From Synaphobranchus kaupii (lineage: Eukaryota; Chordata; Actinopteri; Anguilliformes; Synaphobranchidae), in the NCBI GenBank assembly GCA_029718625.1, contig CM056377.1, forward strand, positions 107,695,534-107,759,533: 64,000 nucleotides of DNA, read 5' to 3'. The position numbers and the translations under genes were made by a program. Positions 13,481 through 25,434 of the stretch are shown here, one piece after another (the stretch's first letter is position 1; the number at the start of each line of letters is the position of its first letter). Under the pieces are notes generated by a model. It was not told where the DNA came from. It ran no database searches and worked only from the letters and a program-made list of their open reading frames with translations.

Positions 13481-13486
13481 AATAAA
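13481..13486 (+). terminator. elavl4: Candidate distal poly(A) signal AATAAA
   Basis: Canonical hexamer followed within 30 bases by a TGTTGAGATTGTGTC GU-rich element. It is the better-looking of the two signals and would give a 3' UTR of about 3.6 kb. Confidence 0.55.
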
Positions 13487-13505
13487 ATGAGGTGTTGAGA
13501 TTGTG

Positions 13506-14459
13506 TCATTTCTCATTGTGTGCACTACTTACATGTCTTCAAATTAAGCCGAGTACCTTATGTTAGCACATTGAGAAAATAATGGTACTTTTCACACCTA
13601 GTGCTTTTAGGATTTGATTCTAAATTAAGGCAGTTTTTATTCATTTTGAGCCAGGTGTAAAACCTGTGACGGTTAGAGTATAAATGTAACAGATTGTAGA
13701 TTAAATCAATCAGATCAAGGCCACTACAGAAGGATGGCCTTGGGACCGAATTCTATGGATTTTTGATGTTGGTACTGGTGGGTCAATATTAATGCAAACA
13801 CATTCAGGTTCAAGTGCAAATGAACCCCTCAAAAAGGAGAAGAGGCAGTAGTGACGCATATGCTATGCTTCAGCCGTCTCCTCCTCTCCAGTATTGCTAC
13901 TAATTTACCTATATTTATTGCAGTGAATTTGGAAAGCATACCATAAAAAAAACTGAAAAAACAAGCCCACAGCATGTTAAGTGTCCATTCTCCATCATAG
14001 CTTCACAGAACTTTTTCCACATAAAGTCTTCGGCAGGTGAACATCGGGGAAACTGAATGCAATTGTAAATGCAATGTGAAATGCAATAGAATTCTGGTTC
14101 ACATCGCAGTGAGTGCACTAAATTAGAACATGTATTTGCAAATGAATTCAAATTCCATTGGAATTTCCTGGCCTGAAAGTGAAGCTGAAGAGAAAAGGTG
14201 CATTTGAAAGGTCACTAGGACACATTCAAGCTAAGTTGGTGTGAAAGAACCGTCACAAAGGAATGAGGAAGAGCTGCATCAGAACAAATGATTTGGAAAT
14301 TGATGAGGTGGAACTGAAAAGGCAACATTCAGAGTAAAGGGTAATTTCATGGTAAAAATTAGCACCTTTACCACAGTAGGTGTCTGCATTGAAAAGCTCT
14401 TCACTGTATTTAATATCTATTAACAACCTCATTTGAAATCATTTTGTAGTAATGCAATG
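13506..14459. other. Intergenic, no gene seen
   Basis: AT-rich unique-looking sequence just past the inferred elavl4 end. No convincing exon or repeat. Confidence 0.6.
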
Positions 14460-14461
14460 TA

Positions 14462-14762
14462 CAGTGCCCTCCACTATTATTGGCACCCCTGGTAAAGATG
14501 AGTGAAAAGGGTTATAAAAAATTCACCGTTTAATTGAAGTAAATTTATTATGAGAAAAAAAATCCCTCATCAAGAAATAATTATTTTTAACAAAACCACA
14601 TGTGCCACAATTATTGGCACCCCTGCATTTATATATAAAATTAAAGGTTGTAATTTTCTAATTTTTTCAGTGTGACATTAAGCTATTTCACCAAATGGTG
14701 AATTTTTTATAACCCTTTTTACTCATCTTTACCAGGGGTGCCAATAATTGTGGAGGGCACTG
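14462..14762. mobile_element. Tc1/mariner-type MITE
   Basis: 301-bp element flanked by TA on both sides (14460-14461, 14763-14764), with inverted ends CAGTGCCCTCCAC and GTGGAGGGCACTG. The inner repeat ATTATTGGCACCCCTGG / CCAGGGGTGCCAATAATT is part of the same arms. No transposase. A truncated relative lies at 35549-35780. Confidence 0.85.
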
Positions 14763-14764
14763 TA

Positions 14765-17700
14765 TGTTAGGCCCTCCAGCAAAGTACACATTCTCAAACT
14801 GTTAAATTTGTTAATCGCATTGTTGCTCTTCAATGTTTTCAGTTAAACCCCTAAATTCATGTCTTTTCTAAAAGTCTTTTTGTTGCACATTAAACCCAAA
14901 TGGCTTAGACAGCAAAAGCAAATAGACAGTTTGGTGTAGACTACTCATAAATACTACTCATAAATCTCATAAATAGAGTCACCATTTTTTCCAAAGCAGT
15001 TATCTCACCTGCATTTCAGTCAGCCCTCAGCATGAGGTCAGTAGAGCCTTCTTTGATCACACATTAGATAATTCACATTATACCTCCTCAGTGATCCATG
15101 GTTGATAAATCAATTGCCACTTTACGATGATTGACAGCAATGTTCCCACACTGTCAGGTGCTGTATTAGAAGCACAAGCAGGTGGCAGGAGCATATGTGT
15201 ATAGTGTTGTTTTACATTATTGTTTTCTAATATACGGGAAGTAGCCTACACACATAAAAAATGCAGTTACATGCACAAAAATAATAAAGAGAAGGCTTTT
15301 CATATAATGAAATGGTTTGAAGCAGAAGTATACTAATTAAAAAAATTAAATAGATTGATTAAAACAGACAAACTGAAATTAAGTGAAAATGTAAGATTTA
15401 AACTTTGTGATTTAGTTTAATTGTGTTTTTTTTTTTTTTTTAGCAATATACTTTGCCATTGCGTGATAATGAATGGTGTAAACTTATTCATACAAAGAGG
15501 GGCAACTTTCTGCACCTCCACTGTTAGTTGGGATGGACAAGTATTGCTTTGCTTTCTGTCCAATATTTGGACATATTTTCTCACCTCTGTCATAGAACTT
15601 CAGCTGTGCCCTGGCTGTGCTGTTTTCTTGTGAAGTTAATTTGTAATTGATGAGATCGGATCTTGTAAAAGTCCTGGAATAAAGTCCTGAGGGAGTTATG
15701 TGAAGTCAAGTGTGCAGACTTGCTTGCGATCAAAAACCCTAACAGCCTTTGAATTAGCATGATAGTTGAAAGAAACATGTTGTCTGTTTCTGAATGTTTT
15801 GAAACATTGGATAATTTATGTTTTAAGTGTGCTGTGTCTCTGAGCCGGTGCTTGGGATTCATTTTTTTAGTTCTTCGGTCTTATTGTACACTACATTTAT
15901 TCAGATTTCTCTACTCTAAATCCAGTGGATAATTTCACTTTGCCAATTTTGATTTTGCCAGGTTCTGTGATTAACGTAAGCCCTAAACCCATGTCAAACA
16001 ACACCTCCCTGAGCTGTGCCAGCACCACAATGTTTGGTGGGGAAGATGTCCATCTTCCGTTGCACAAATCTGGAATAGACATTGAGGTACTGGGAGCGGT
16101 ACAAGGAAGCACAATACCAACTGCACCATATCATTTTGTATCATGACTCAGTTGTATTGGTTGGTCTGAACCTTGTTCTGTTACTGCGTACATAAGAAGC
16201 ACTGTGTAGCACAACTTTCCACTTGAACAATTCTTAAAAACCTTTTTAACCAATCCCACAAGTTTGTCAACATCGGGGAACCAGTTTAGCCACATTCCAT
16301 TGGCCAGCGCCACATGGATCAGTCGTATCAAACCTGTTTCTGCTGCTCAAAGCTCTTGTGCCCTACTGAGCAACACACTATTGATATCCGACAAGCAACT
16401 TCTATATTATTCACAAATTTTGTCCACTATCTCATCAGACAGCTTTTGAACTAGATGCAACAACTTGGCTGCCATTGACCAGTGAACTTGAAAAAGGGCG
16501 TTGCCTATTACAATTTAGGCCACAACTCTGTAAAAGTTTGTGGTATTATCATGAAACCTGATGTACATTTTAAGGGTTGACTCCCGACACTACAATAAAT
16601 GGATTTCAAAATCAACCAACAGGGGGCACTAATTAAAAAGAATTATATCTCAGAAACCGAAAAGTAGGTACACGTGATCGTGGGACAGATATTAGTCAAA
16701 ATATCAAATCTGGTGGAAAGCGTTCCAAGTGGGCTTAGCATATAACATAATGGCTTATAAGTCAAAGGGGGTGTGATCACAACAAAACTCACTATGGTCG
16801 TCTGACACTCCTTTTGGATGTATATCACATACTTATATATCAAATTTCATCACCTGCCAACTGCATAGGAACTGTGTCTGCTGCTGGAGCCATCACACTC
16901 TGCATGTTCTTTAGGAAATGCACCCTCTAGTTTATGTTTTGTTCTTTTGTGTGTGTGTAAATATATTGAATCCATCCGTGTGCAGTGTACCAGGTGGAGA
17001 CTGGTGCACTCAGACACTCAAATACTTTTTTCCATTTCACTTTCTGTCCATGTTTACTTTCCTTCCTCTCCATGTGGTAGGAAAACAAATAGCTCTTAAG
17101 AGGCTCACAATTATCCACTAATGAAATTATTAGTCAGGTGACCGTGCTTATCCAGTACCTGGGACCCCACGAGGATGTTGATTGTAAAGCAAGTTTAAAT
17201 CCATGTGGGTCACATGCTTTAGATAAAATGGTGACCCAACTCATAAAGTAAAGATTTGGCCATTTACAAGTTTCATTTGCTTGCATGTAGTTCGTAGTTC
17301 TGCTTGATTTCTATTGAAAGCAGAAAGCGGCAACCTAATATAATCATGCATTGGCTCCCTATATAAATGAACATTTGGAATCCCACAAACAGCCATATAA
17401 ATATTTTATACACACAGAATAAGAGGAAGTGCCCTAATGTTGAATGTTGTGGTCATTGGATGAAGGGAACCAAGTGAGAACAAATTGTCTTTTGGTTTAA
17501 ACAAAGGTTATTGCTATTTTTAAATAGTAAAATTTCAATAATAATAATAAATAGCTAAAATGTTTCGGGATTGTTCTAAGCATGGCTCAAATGATGTCTG
17601 AAAATATCTCAACATATTTCTTTTTATATTTTCAGTGTAGCAGTGTAGGCTACTCTCTAATCTAAAAGCCTTTTAATTAGCATTGCAGTAATATACTTTC

Positions 17701-18452
17701 ATAGGAAAGGAACCTCATTGTTAACTCGGGGCATTACAGAAGACATTAAAATGAGTAATTAATTAATCACTGCAAAGTGTTGCTTGATAATTATCTCATT
17801 GATTAATTCTGCCAAAGCATACCTTTTTTAACGTTAGAGAGACATAACAGTGTCAACAGGAAAACTGTATTTGTCAAACCAACGAAAGGTTTCACTTTTC
17901 AGCTGTACCAAGAAAACATTCTACAACAAAGAGTAAAATGGAAAGATATAATTGTGAGACCATAGTGCCCCCTGCATCTGCATTAGTGTATTATTTTGAT
18001 ATGATGTTCACTTCATTGATGTAGTGAACATACTCATAAATAATAAAATGTGAAATATAGTTTCCTCTATGTTTCTTGAACACAAGACCTGAGGAAATTA
18101 TGAACAATTTAATATATTTCTCCACAGAGGACAGATTGGTTTCCACCACATTTGCCAACAGCGATCTCGTAAGTTACAAAGATGGGAGATGAGAACACTG
18201 GCATGATTACAGATGAAGAAAGGCATTTTAGTTAATCTTGCTTTTACGGTTGTGTAGTGGCCTAATGATCCAAGACCTCCATCAAGGCAGAAATATGAAA
18301 ACATGAGTCACCCCATTCCACAGCTCTGAAGTCCTCCTCAAGCAGCTGTCCTGAGTGGGCCAGAAGCACTATGAGCAAAAACAGTGGATACCAAAGCAAC
18401 ACATCTGAGTGAATCTGCGTCCTCAATCTTCATCAATTCATTCAGGGTCCAT
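14765..18452. other. Intergenic, possible decayed repeat at 15.9-16.9 kb
   Basis: No host exon recognised. The part 15900-16900 has short open frames on the minus strand and a texture resembling an old dispersed element, but I could not assign it to a family. The remainder is AT-rich unique sequence, with a poly(T) run near 15426-15441. Confidence 0.4.
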
Positions 18453-19303
18453 TGTTGAGGTAGGATAGTGACGTAAACGATACCACAGCGCGTAAATTGA
18501 GATCCTGCTCATCTCTTATAAAGCGGGAGTCGGGTTCGGAGCACCAGACGCGACAGAGAGGAATCTAAAAGTAAACCACAGAGTGGAATACCACTAAAGC
18601 GGAACCATGTCCGCGACAGGGACGGAAAAAACAAAGAATAGGTACAAAACTCCCGGCGTAGAGCCAACAAAAAACAACCCAACAAATAGGGCGAGGCTCG
18701 AGACTCGAGCAGAGCACAGACAGGCAGAAAATACCTCCAACTCTCAAATAGAGAGAGAACTAAACGGAGGTAAGAAAAACAGAAAATAAATAATAGCCAT
18801 CCAGAATAATAGGGCGGAAAAACTGGAAGACTCGAGTAGTAGAGGAAAAGGGAAAGAAAAAACCTCTCATTCTCAATAAGAGAGAGCAGGAAAAAGAGAG
18901 GTAGGAAAAGAAACGGTAAAGAGGGACTAGTCTCAATGAGAACGGAAAAGGAAACCAGAACGAGGGACAGAAAGCGCAAAGAGAGAAAAAAATCCTAAAA
19001 AGAACTCTTATGCACTAAAGGCAAGTCCCGCGTTACTCCAAAGCAAGGCGATGAAGCAAAGTGGGCTCCTTTAGGCTCCTATACCGGCTTCGTGGTAGTG
19101 TATAATGACAACACAGAAGCGCAGAGACCGGAAAACGCAGGGCTTAAATAGCCAGCAGGAAACCTAAAACAGGTGCGTCGGGAGAGTGCCGAGTGGGAGC
19201 GAAAGCACGGCACGGACGGCGCAAAAGCAACATAAGTGCGCCCTCATGCGGCTCCGAGAGAGAACGACCGTGGAGATAATAGAGAGGCTGCCAAACCATG
19301 ACA
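18453..19303 (-). mobile_element. Probable solo LTR (gypsy-like), minus orientation
   Basis: A GC-richer island in AT-rich DNA. Read on the minus strand it begins TGTCATGG, has a TATTTAAG promoter-like motif (19143-19150) about 155 bases in, a long pyrimidine-rich stretch, and ends CTCAACA. These features fit a retrovirus-like LTR with U3, R and U5. No 5-bp target duplication is visible (TCCAT on the left, TCTCT on the right), so the boundaries or the class may be wrong. The open frame of 156 codons in it is compositional. Confidence 0.45.
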
Positions 19304-19624
19304 TCTCTGAAGACATTTCTCAAGATTTTTCTCCAAACACACGACAGCCTTTCCTCCTAACATGTAATTAGCTCTTAAAGAGGCACGCTTTTGTCAACTT
19401 TGACAATTCCAATTTACTGAGTGAACACAGTATTCTTTGTAATTATAAATTTGCTGCCCATTATGAAATTATATTATAATGATCTAGTTTGAGATCACCA
19501 ACAATCTGCGACTGCAGCCGCATTCAGGAGAGTGGTGATCCTTGCACCAGAGCGTGGGGCCTTAACCCTTTCCAGCCTAAGCGAATATTGGGTCAACATT
19601 CTATTGCATTTTATTTCTTAATGT
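19304..19624. other. Intergenic, no gene seen
   Basis: AT-rich spacer between the LTR-like block and the duplicated tract. It contains TTAACCCTTTCCAGCC at 19562, which resembles a piggyBac-type end but has no partner. Confidence 0.5.
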
Positions 19625-20425
19625 GCGTTGCAAAAATGTTTGTAGTGTGATCATATTACATCGGATACCTAAACTTGATATACCATTGTAAACAGGATAA
19701 CTGGGGCTTTCAATTGATATAAAAAATTATAGGATTACTTGATGGCAATATCATCAATTATGGAAATACATTTACCAACTAAATTTATAAAACATTCTAA
19801 ATGGCTATTTTCTAATGAGAAACCTACTATTTTACCCATTTCATGTTCAAGATAGGGGGAAACTTACAGCTTATGATATCTTCACCATTGTGTGAGTCAT
19901 ATAGAATAGGAATCAGAATAGATTTATCTTCTACTGCTCAAAAGTTATAACCACTTCAGTGATGGGTAAGAAAAGGCTAAAATAAACGCTTTAGAATGTT
20001 AGGTTCATTGAAAATATGACATGTGTATGCAAAACTGTTTGTGGTGTGATCATATTATGTTACACCCCTAAAGATAATATACCATTTTAAACAGGATAAC
20101 TGGAGCTTTCCATTTATATACAATAATATGCTTACTTTAACACAATAGCATCAATTATTAAAACAAATCACAAAATAAATAATAATAAAAAAACTTTCTA
20201 AATGGCTATTCTCCACGAGAAACCTAGGTTTTTAAACATTTCATGTTCAAGATCGAGGGAGACAAACTGTGTGATATCTTCACTGTTTTGTAAGTGATAT
20301 AGAGTAGAAATCAGAACAGATTTATCATTTACTGCTAAAAAGTTATAACATCTTAGTGATGTATGGGAAAAGGCAAAAAAAATCTTTTAGTAGAATGTTA
20401 GGTTCATTGACATTTCACATTACCA
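19625..20425. repeat. Two-copy diverged tandem duplication, period about 400 bp
   Basis: Blocks near 19625-20025 and 20026-20425 share, in the same order, GTGTGATCATATTA, ACAGGATAACTGG, CTAAATGGCTATT, TTTCATGTTCAAGAT, GATATCTTCAC and AGAATGTTAGGTTCATTGA. Corresponding landmarks are 399-403 bases apart. The copies differ by many substitutions, so the duplication is old. Confidence 0.85.
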
Positions 20426-20722
20426 CTTATCCATACTCCTAATGGGTCACTGTTGAGAATCTGTTGATATAATGCAAAATTGAAAGACACATACACTGAA
20501 ATATACAATTTATGTGTTCAATGAAACACACACTTTATTTTAAAAAAATGTATAACATAGTGAATGGATGAACTAAGTAAATGGATAACATTGTAAAACA
20601 AATAAAAACAAGATACAACCCATGGCAAATATCAGTTTAGATACCCGTAAAATTAATGCATTGGATTTATTTACAGTAAAATCATTAATGTATTAGTACA
20701 GATACAGCAGACAAATCTATGG

Positions 20723-20876
20723 TCAAGCATAAATACCTTCAATATATTCAAAAATCAAGAAGATAACAGTAAGTGCATGCATGCCCTGATGGTCCTCCGT
20801 GTCGTGCTCTGCAATGACCCTCCGCACCTTCCTTCTCTTCAGGGACTGTATCAGATGGCTAAATGTACATCCTTTG
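20723..20876 (-). other. Exon-like coding island on the minus strand, unknown
   Basis: On the minus strand a good acceptor (TATTTATGTATTGCAG, AG at 20877-20878) precedes an open frame reading GCTFSHLIQSLKRRKVRRV and then IAEHDTEDHQ. The middle is GC-rich relative to its surroundings. I do not recognise the protein. It could be a transposon exon or a chance frame. A donor-like CTGAG|GTAAGA on the same strand lies 1.1 kb upstream at 21988-21998. Confidence 0.25.
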
Positions 20877-21175
20877 CTGCAATACATAAATATGTAATCA
20901 TTTACCATTTCATTAATCCATAACATATCATATAAAACCATTTCTGAGTAATTAAAGGGCTTGCAATAACATCATCTTACAGCAAACGCTTTATGCTTAT
21001 GTCAGGAATAGATAAAATAGCTATTCTGGACACAAGCATAATGTCCATCCATCGCTGTAATAGATAAATATATTATCAATTGCCATTTAATTAATCCATA
21101 ACATATAAAACAATTTCTGAGTCATTAAAGGGGTGTATAATGAGAATGACATTTTACAGAAAACACTTTATGCTC
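20868..21175. repeat. Second local duplication, period about 175 bp
   Basis: The segments 20868-21000 and 21045-21175 share TAATCCATAACATAT, ATTTCTGAGT and the final ACTTTATGC / CGCTTTATGC, with similar spacing and moderate divergence. Confidence 0.7.
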
Positions 21176-22310
21176 CAGAATAACGTTAGATAAAAAGCAC
21201 AACAACACCACAATGTTAGACTACTTAACACAATGTTAGACTACTTAGCATAATGTCCATTCATATAAGATATTGTTTTGAATGAACAGACCTAAATCAT
21301 CAGTGACATTGGCTCAACTGAATGATGTCTTTTTGTCATATTTGTCTAAACAGGCTAATCTTGCTCAAGTCAAAAACGTGAGTCAGAAAATAAAATGTGA
21401 AGCTGACGTTACGTTAGGAAATGTTTGCTGTTTAGTTCTCTACTCCATTCATTTTCGACAGGACTGATCAACAACAACCTTCAAATTTATACATAACGTT
21501 ATGTTAAAAAACTAGCTAGTTAGTACTTGCTATTGATAAGACTAATAGTTGAGTATAACATTTATAAAGCTAGCAAGACAGACAGCAGAGCTAACGTTTC
21601 AAATTAGGAAAACAAAAACGCAGAAAAGAAAATGGCTGTTCGCGCGGTTTAGGATGACAGCTCACTGTTAGACTAACGTTATTTGTTTTAGCTTTAGTTC
21701 GCTATTATTTAGTTATCAAAGTCTACACTAAGATACGGAAAATATTCACATCTAACGTTATCACTTCACTTATTCATTGTATGACAGACTTTTTCACAAT
21801 TTCATCTCAAAACGAGCTGGGGTAACAACAACACAGTGGCATCATTTGAAGCTAGAGCCGAACGTTAGCTACCTTAGCGAATTTCAAGTGAAAATATGAG
21901 AAAGTCTGCGGTACAAAAACAGGATTTTATTCAAAATAAAATCGTTTCTGAAGTAATATCTATGGTTAATTATTATCTTAAATATTTCTTACCTCAGGGG
22001 GTTTACTGGCTTTCCCTCAGTCGCAGTAAAGTCTTCAGACGATAGTCTTCTGTCCGAGGTGGTCCACTCCGCCCGCGGTGAAGCAAATGGAGATTTACGA
22101 GGTTGACGTGCGGTTTTATTTAGCGGTCTACAAATAAATCCCCGCCCACTAAGCTCATGAACCAATTATATGCAATTGTAGCTTATTTTGTCATCTGTAA
22201 CTAGCAGTTTTCAAAAAGAAAATCAGTGATTGGACGGCAGAGCTATTATACGTCAAACCATCAGCACAATTGTACTGAAATTAGAACGGTCCGGCTTTAA
22301 CCGACTAAGC
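21176..22310. other. AT-rich block with repeated ACGTTA motifs and a possible minus-strand promoter
   Basis: Seven TAACGTTA-like sites fall between 21181 and 21870. At 21995-22110 the sequence turns CpG-rich and, on the minus strand, ends in a consensus donor CTGAG|GTAAGA, as expected of a first exon. No protein is recognisable. Confidence 0.35.
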
Positions 22311-23280
22311 CACCCAGCAGCCCCCAAATATGGCATTGTTGTCTTACTCTATCATTCTATCAGAGCAAAGGATTGAATGCCTCAATGTTTTCCTTTCCCC
22401 ACCACATGGCAGGCCAGCCTACCACACCCTGCATTACACTTAGACCTCTCACAGAAGCAGCCATCACACTGCCTGGCCCTGTGGGGCGGGGGGGGGGGGG
22501 GGGGGGACAGTCCCACAGGGGTTGTGGGACCGTTTGACCGGGCCTGTTTTTCCTAGAGGAGGCTGGCAGGAGAGATGGGCACACGGTGCTGCCTGTTTAC
22601 ACAGAAACAGACGGAATGGCTTTGCACTGCTTGGCCCTCAGCTCCAGGCCTTCATTCAGGCCCTCTGCAACATGCTTTCTGTCTCTTTCCAGCTGTTGTT
22701 ATCAGTAAAGCAGTACATAACCCCACTTTGTGATATTGAGACATTGCAGTTGATGGTTTCAGAGAGGTAAACTCATATGTTCATATTCTATACGTTTGTA
22801 AATTGAGCTCATGTTCAATTACATTACAACCGCAAGTGACATTATTTGCAAATGAACATTGCCCCACAGTGTGTGCACCAAGGCCTGCCCTGAATCCTGA
22901 CCATGCCATTGTGAATCGAGCGTGAGCATCCTTTGGAGCTGTGGATTACTGGTCATAGTGTCGCCCAGGGCAGGACAGTTTCATTCAGCAGGATATGCCC
23001 AGGCTCTGCATATGGTCAGATCTACCCAGAAATCTGGTAGATCAGGTATCTGTGACCTACCTGTGTGAGCAGGGCCACTTCCATTGTTCTCCAGTGCAGT
23101 AACTGTACAGCTTAGCTGATGAACTGCACAATGAAAGGAAGCAGCAACATGGCTGCATTTTGCCTTGGAAGGACACACAAGTTATTGTGCACCCATACAG
23201 TCAGTCTGAAGGAAGACACTGCATTCAATGGGAAGGTGTGACCATTACAATGAAAAGGAAATGGTAACCCAATAAAAAAA
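22311..23280. other. Intergenic, with a 19-base G run
   Basis: Contains a poly(G) run at 22488-22506. Open frames here are short and unconvincing. Confidence 0.5.
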
Positions 23281-23289
23281 AATATATAT

Positions 23290-23338
<49 letters not shown>
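23281..23338. repeat. (TA)n microsatellite, left flank of the Tc1 foldback
   Basis: Alternating TA, broken by a few A or AA steps. A matching TA tract continues right of the transposon (about 24258-24280), so the element appears to have inserted into this microsatellite. Confidence 0.85.
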
Positions 23339-24257
23339 CAGATCCTTTCCAAAAAATTTGAATATCATGGAAAAGTTTTTTTTTTCCATAATTCCATTCA
23401 AAAAGTGAAACTTTCATAGATTATAGATTCATTACACACAAAGTGAAATATTTCTAGACTTTATTTGTTTCATTTTTCATAATTTTGGCTTACAGCTCCA
23501 GAAAACCCCCAAAACAGTATTTCAAGAAATTAGAATAGTGTGTCGAAAATCAGCATTTACTTCAGTTATTTCAGAGAATGAATGTTTTAGACTGAGTGTC
23601 ACACTCTCAGTCCACTCCCTCTGCATCTCCGCCAAATTTTGGAATCGTCTTTGCTTGACAATCCGCTGAAGCCTACGGTCATCTCTTTTGCTTGTGCACC
23701 TTCTCCTGCCACATTTTTCCCTTCCACTAAACTTTCTATTGATATGCTTGGACACTGCACTCAGTGAACAGCCAGCCTCCTTAGCGATGACCTTTTGTGG
23801 CTTACCCATCTTCTGGAGGGTGTCAATGATGGGCTTCTGGCCAATTGTCAAGTCTGCAGTCTTCCCCATACTGAACCAAACTGAGATACCTGTCCAATTT
23901 AACGACACACCTGTAGAAAAACTTTGTAGGTGTTGCCCTCTCATGGCTAAATGCTGATTTGGCGGAGATGCAGAGGGAGTGGACTGAGAGTGTGACACTC
24001 AGTCTAAAACATTCATTCTCTGAAATAACTGAAGTAAATGCTGATTTTCGACACACTATTCTAATTTCTTGAAATACTGTTTTGGGGGTTTTCTGGAGCT
24101 GTAAGCCAAAATTATGAAAAATGAAACAAATAAAGGCTAGAAATATTTCACTTTGTGTGTAATGAATCTATAATCTATGAAAGTTTCACTTTTTGAATGG
24201 AATTATGGAGAAAAAAAAAACTTTTCCACGATATTCTAATTTTTTGGAAATGATCTG
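23339..24257 (-). mobile_element. Tc1 foldback element with very long inverted arms
   Basis: 919-bp element. Left arm about 23339-23640 and right arm about 23957-24257 are inverted repeats of roughly 300 bases, differing at only about five places, all but one within the outer 50 bases. The inner ends of both arms include transposase-coding sequence (around the residues NLAEMQREWTES). The 316-bp centre carries only the N-terminal DNA-binding part of a Tc1 transposase on the minus strand. Inserted in a TA microsatellite. Confidence 0.9.
23522..23998 (-). pseudogene. Truncated Tc1 transposase, DNA-binding region only
   Basis: An open frame of 158 codons. The Tc1-like part starts at MGKTADLTIGQKPIID (about residue 44), continues through a helix-turn-helix KVIAKEAGCSLSAVSKHI, then GREKCGRRRCTSKRDDR and RIVKQRRFQNLAEMQREWTE. 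After that the frame runs into arm sequence and stops. The whole DDE catalytic domain is missing, since normal Tc1 transposases are about 340 residues. It could at most bind DNA. Confidence 0.85.
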
Positions 24258-24610
24258 TGTATATATATATATATATATATTCCTCATCCCTCATCAATCC
24301 TTCCTCAATTCAAAGCATGACTCTGGTTGATGATTGCTTTCAGATTCCCCAGGACGTTCTGGAATATTGCAGCACAACACTGTCGGCATCCCACCATCTG
24401 TCACAAGTACCGGAATATACCAGAGCCAGTGATCTCATTCCAAAGGCCCCTGAGTCTTCACTCTGCATTCCAACAGCAGGCCACCACATGCCAGGTTGAG
24501 AAGAGAGACAACAGACAACAAATACAATAATCCATGCCCTTTATTCACACTTACAGTTCTTTAGATATGTGCATTGGACACTTGTTGTTCTAGACCTTTG
24601 GATCAAAATA

Positions 24611-24611
24611 C

Positions 24612-24660
<49 letters not shown>
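24611..24660 (+). repeat. (AC)n microsatellite
   Basis: 25 uninterrupted AC units. Confidence 0.95.
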
Positions 24661-24662
<2 letters not shown>

Positions 24663-25403
24663 TGACAGAGTTCATTGCAGGGGAAAGTATAATTAGCATA
24701 TACAGCAGTATATGAATCTATATCCCAGTCATTAGCTTAGAAAATTCAAGCTATGAAGCAAGGTTTCAGACCTGCAGTGTTAAAACATCTATCGACTGAA
24801 AAACATTTCTTATGAGTATGAGGGAAAGACACTCAAGGCACAGCATGTGTGTGATATACCCTGCATTGACTCAAACCATGCATTATAAATTCTTATAGTT
24901 CATGAAACAGTCCTGGTATATGACCTTTTCCAGACTGGCCTACATTCCACTAAGGATCTTCAACAGGATGGTGGCAGGGCCCATCTTCTGATGGACTGTG
25001 TTGCATTCAGGCTGGGTTTTACACCTTTATGGCCTTCTGTCTAAGGTCGTGTCCTTCTTGTTCACCTTTTGTTCATACCTGTTAAGTCTTAAGGTATAGC
25101 AAAGGGATTTCTTTTGAAAATATTGACTGAGTCCACCAAATTTCCAGTAGCTGTTCTCTAGCTGCTGGAACTGGTATGACCTGAGCAGGAAACAGGGGTG
25201 AAGATAAAATCAAATCTTTGACCTTCCAGCAAACAAATAATTGCAAAACAGGTAGTGATGGCAGTTTCTTGACACAAAGGGCTCCTGGTCCAAACTGAAG
25301 GGGGAACTATCATCAACCATGAGTTAGAAATGTGCAAGCAGCAGGTAGTTCCCTGTGTTGATTTCAGCTGGGCCTGGATCTGAGATGAGAAGGTTGTGAG
25401 AGA

Positions 25404-25434
25404 CCACACACACACGCACACACACGCACGCACG

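Larger units (their letters stand above)
9890..13505 (+). other. elavl4: elavl4 3' untranslated region (extent inferred)
   Basis: Follows the stop codon with no intervening gene. AT-rich with many U-rich stretches, an AU-rich element cluster (11749-11815), a short telomere-like run (10508-10526), a TG microsatellite (about 12891-12970) and an ATT-rich tract (13245-13330). Two plausible poly(A) signals suggest ends near 12.15 kb or 13.5 kb. The true end cannot be fixed without transcript data. Confidence 0.6.

Noticed and set aside
15897..16331. Two adjacent minus-strand open frames that looked like a decayed gene
   Set aside because: I could not match them to any family; reported only as a possible decayed repeat.
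18509..18979. Open frame of 156 codons on the minus strand, hydrophobic-looking
   Set aside because: It arises from the pyrimidine-rich body of the LTR-like block; Leu/Phe/Ser bias is compositional.
19562..22305. piggyBac-type element (TTAA followed by CCCTTTCCAGCC)
   Set aside because: No matching inverted end next to a second TTAA was found on the right.
22290..22325. Minus-strand sequence resembling a SINE tRNA head (GGGTGGCTTAGTCGGTTAAAG)
   Set aside because: Isolated, with no SINE body or tail next to it; too short to call.
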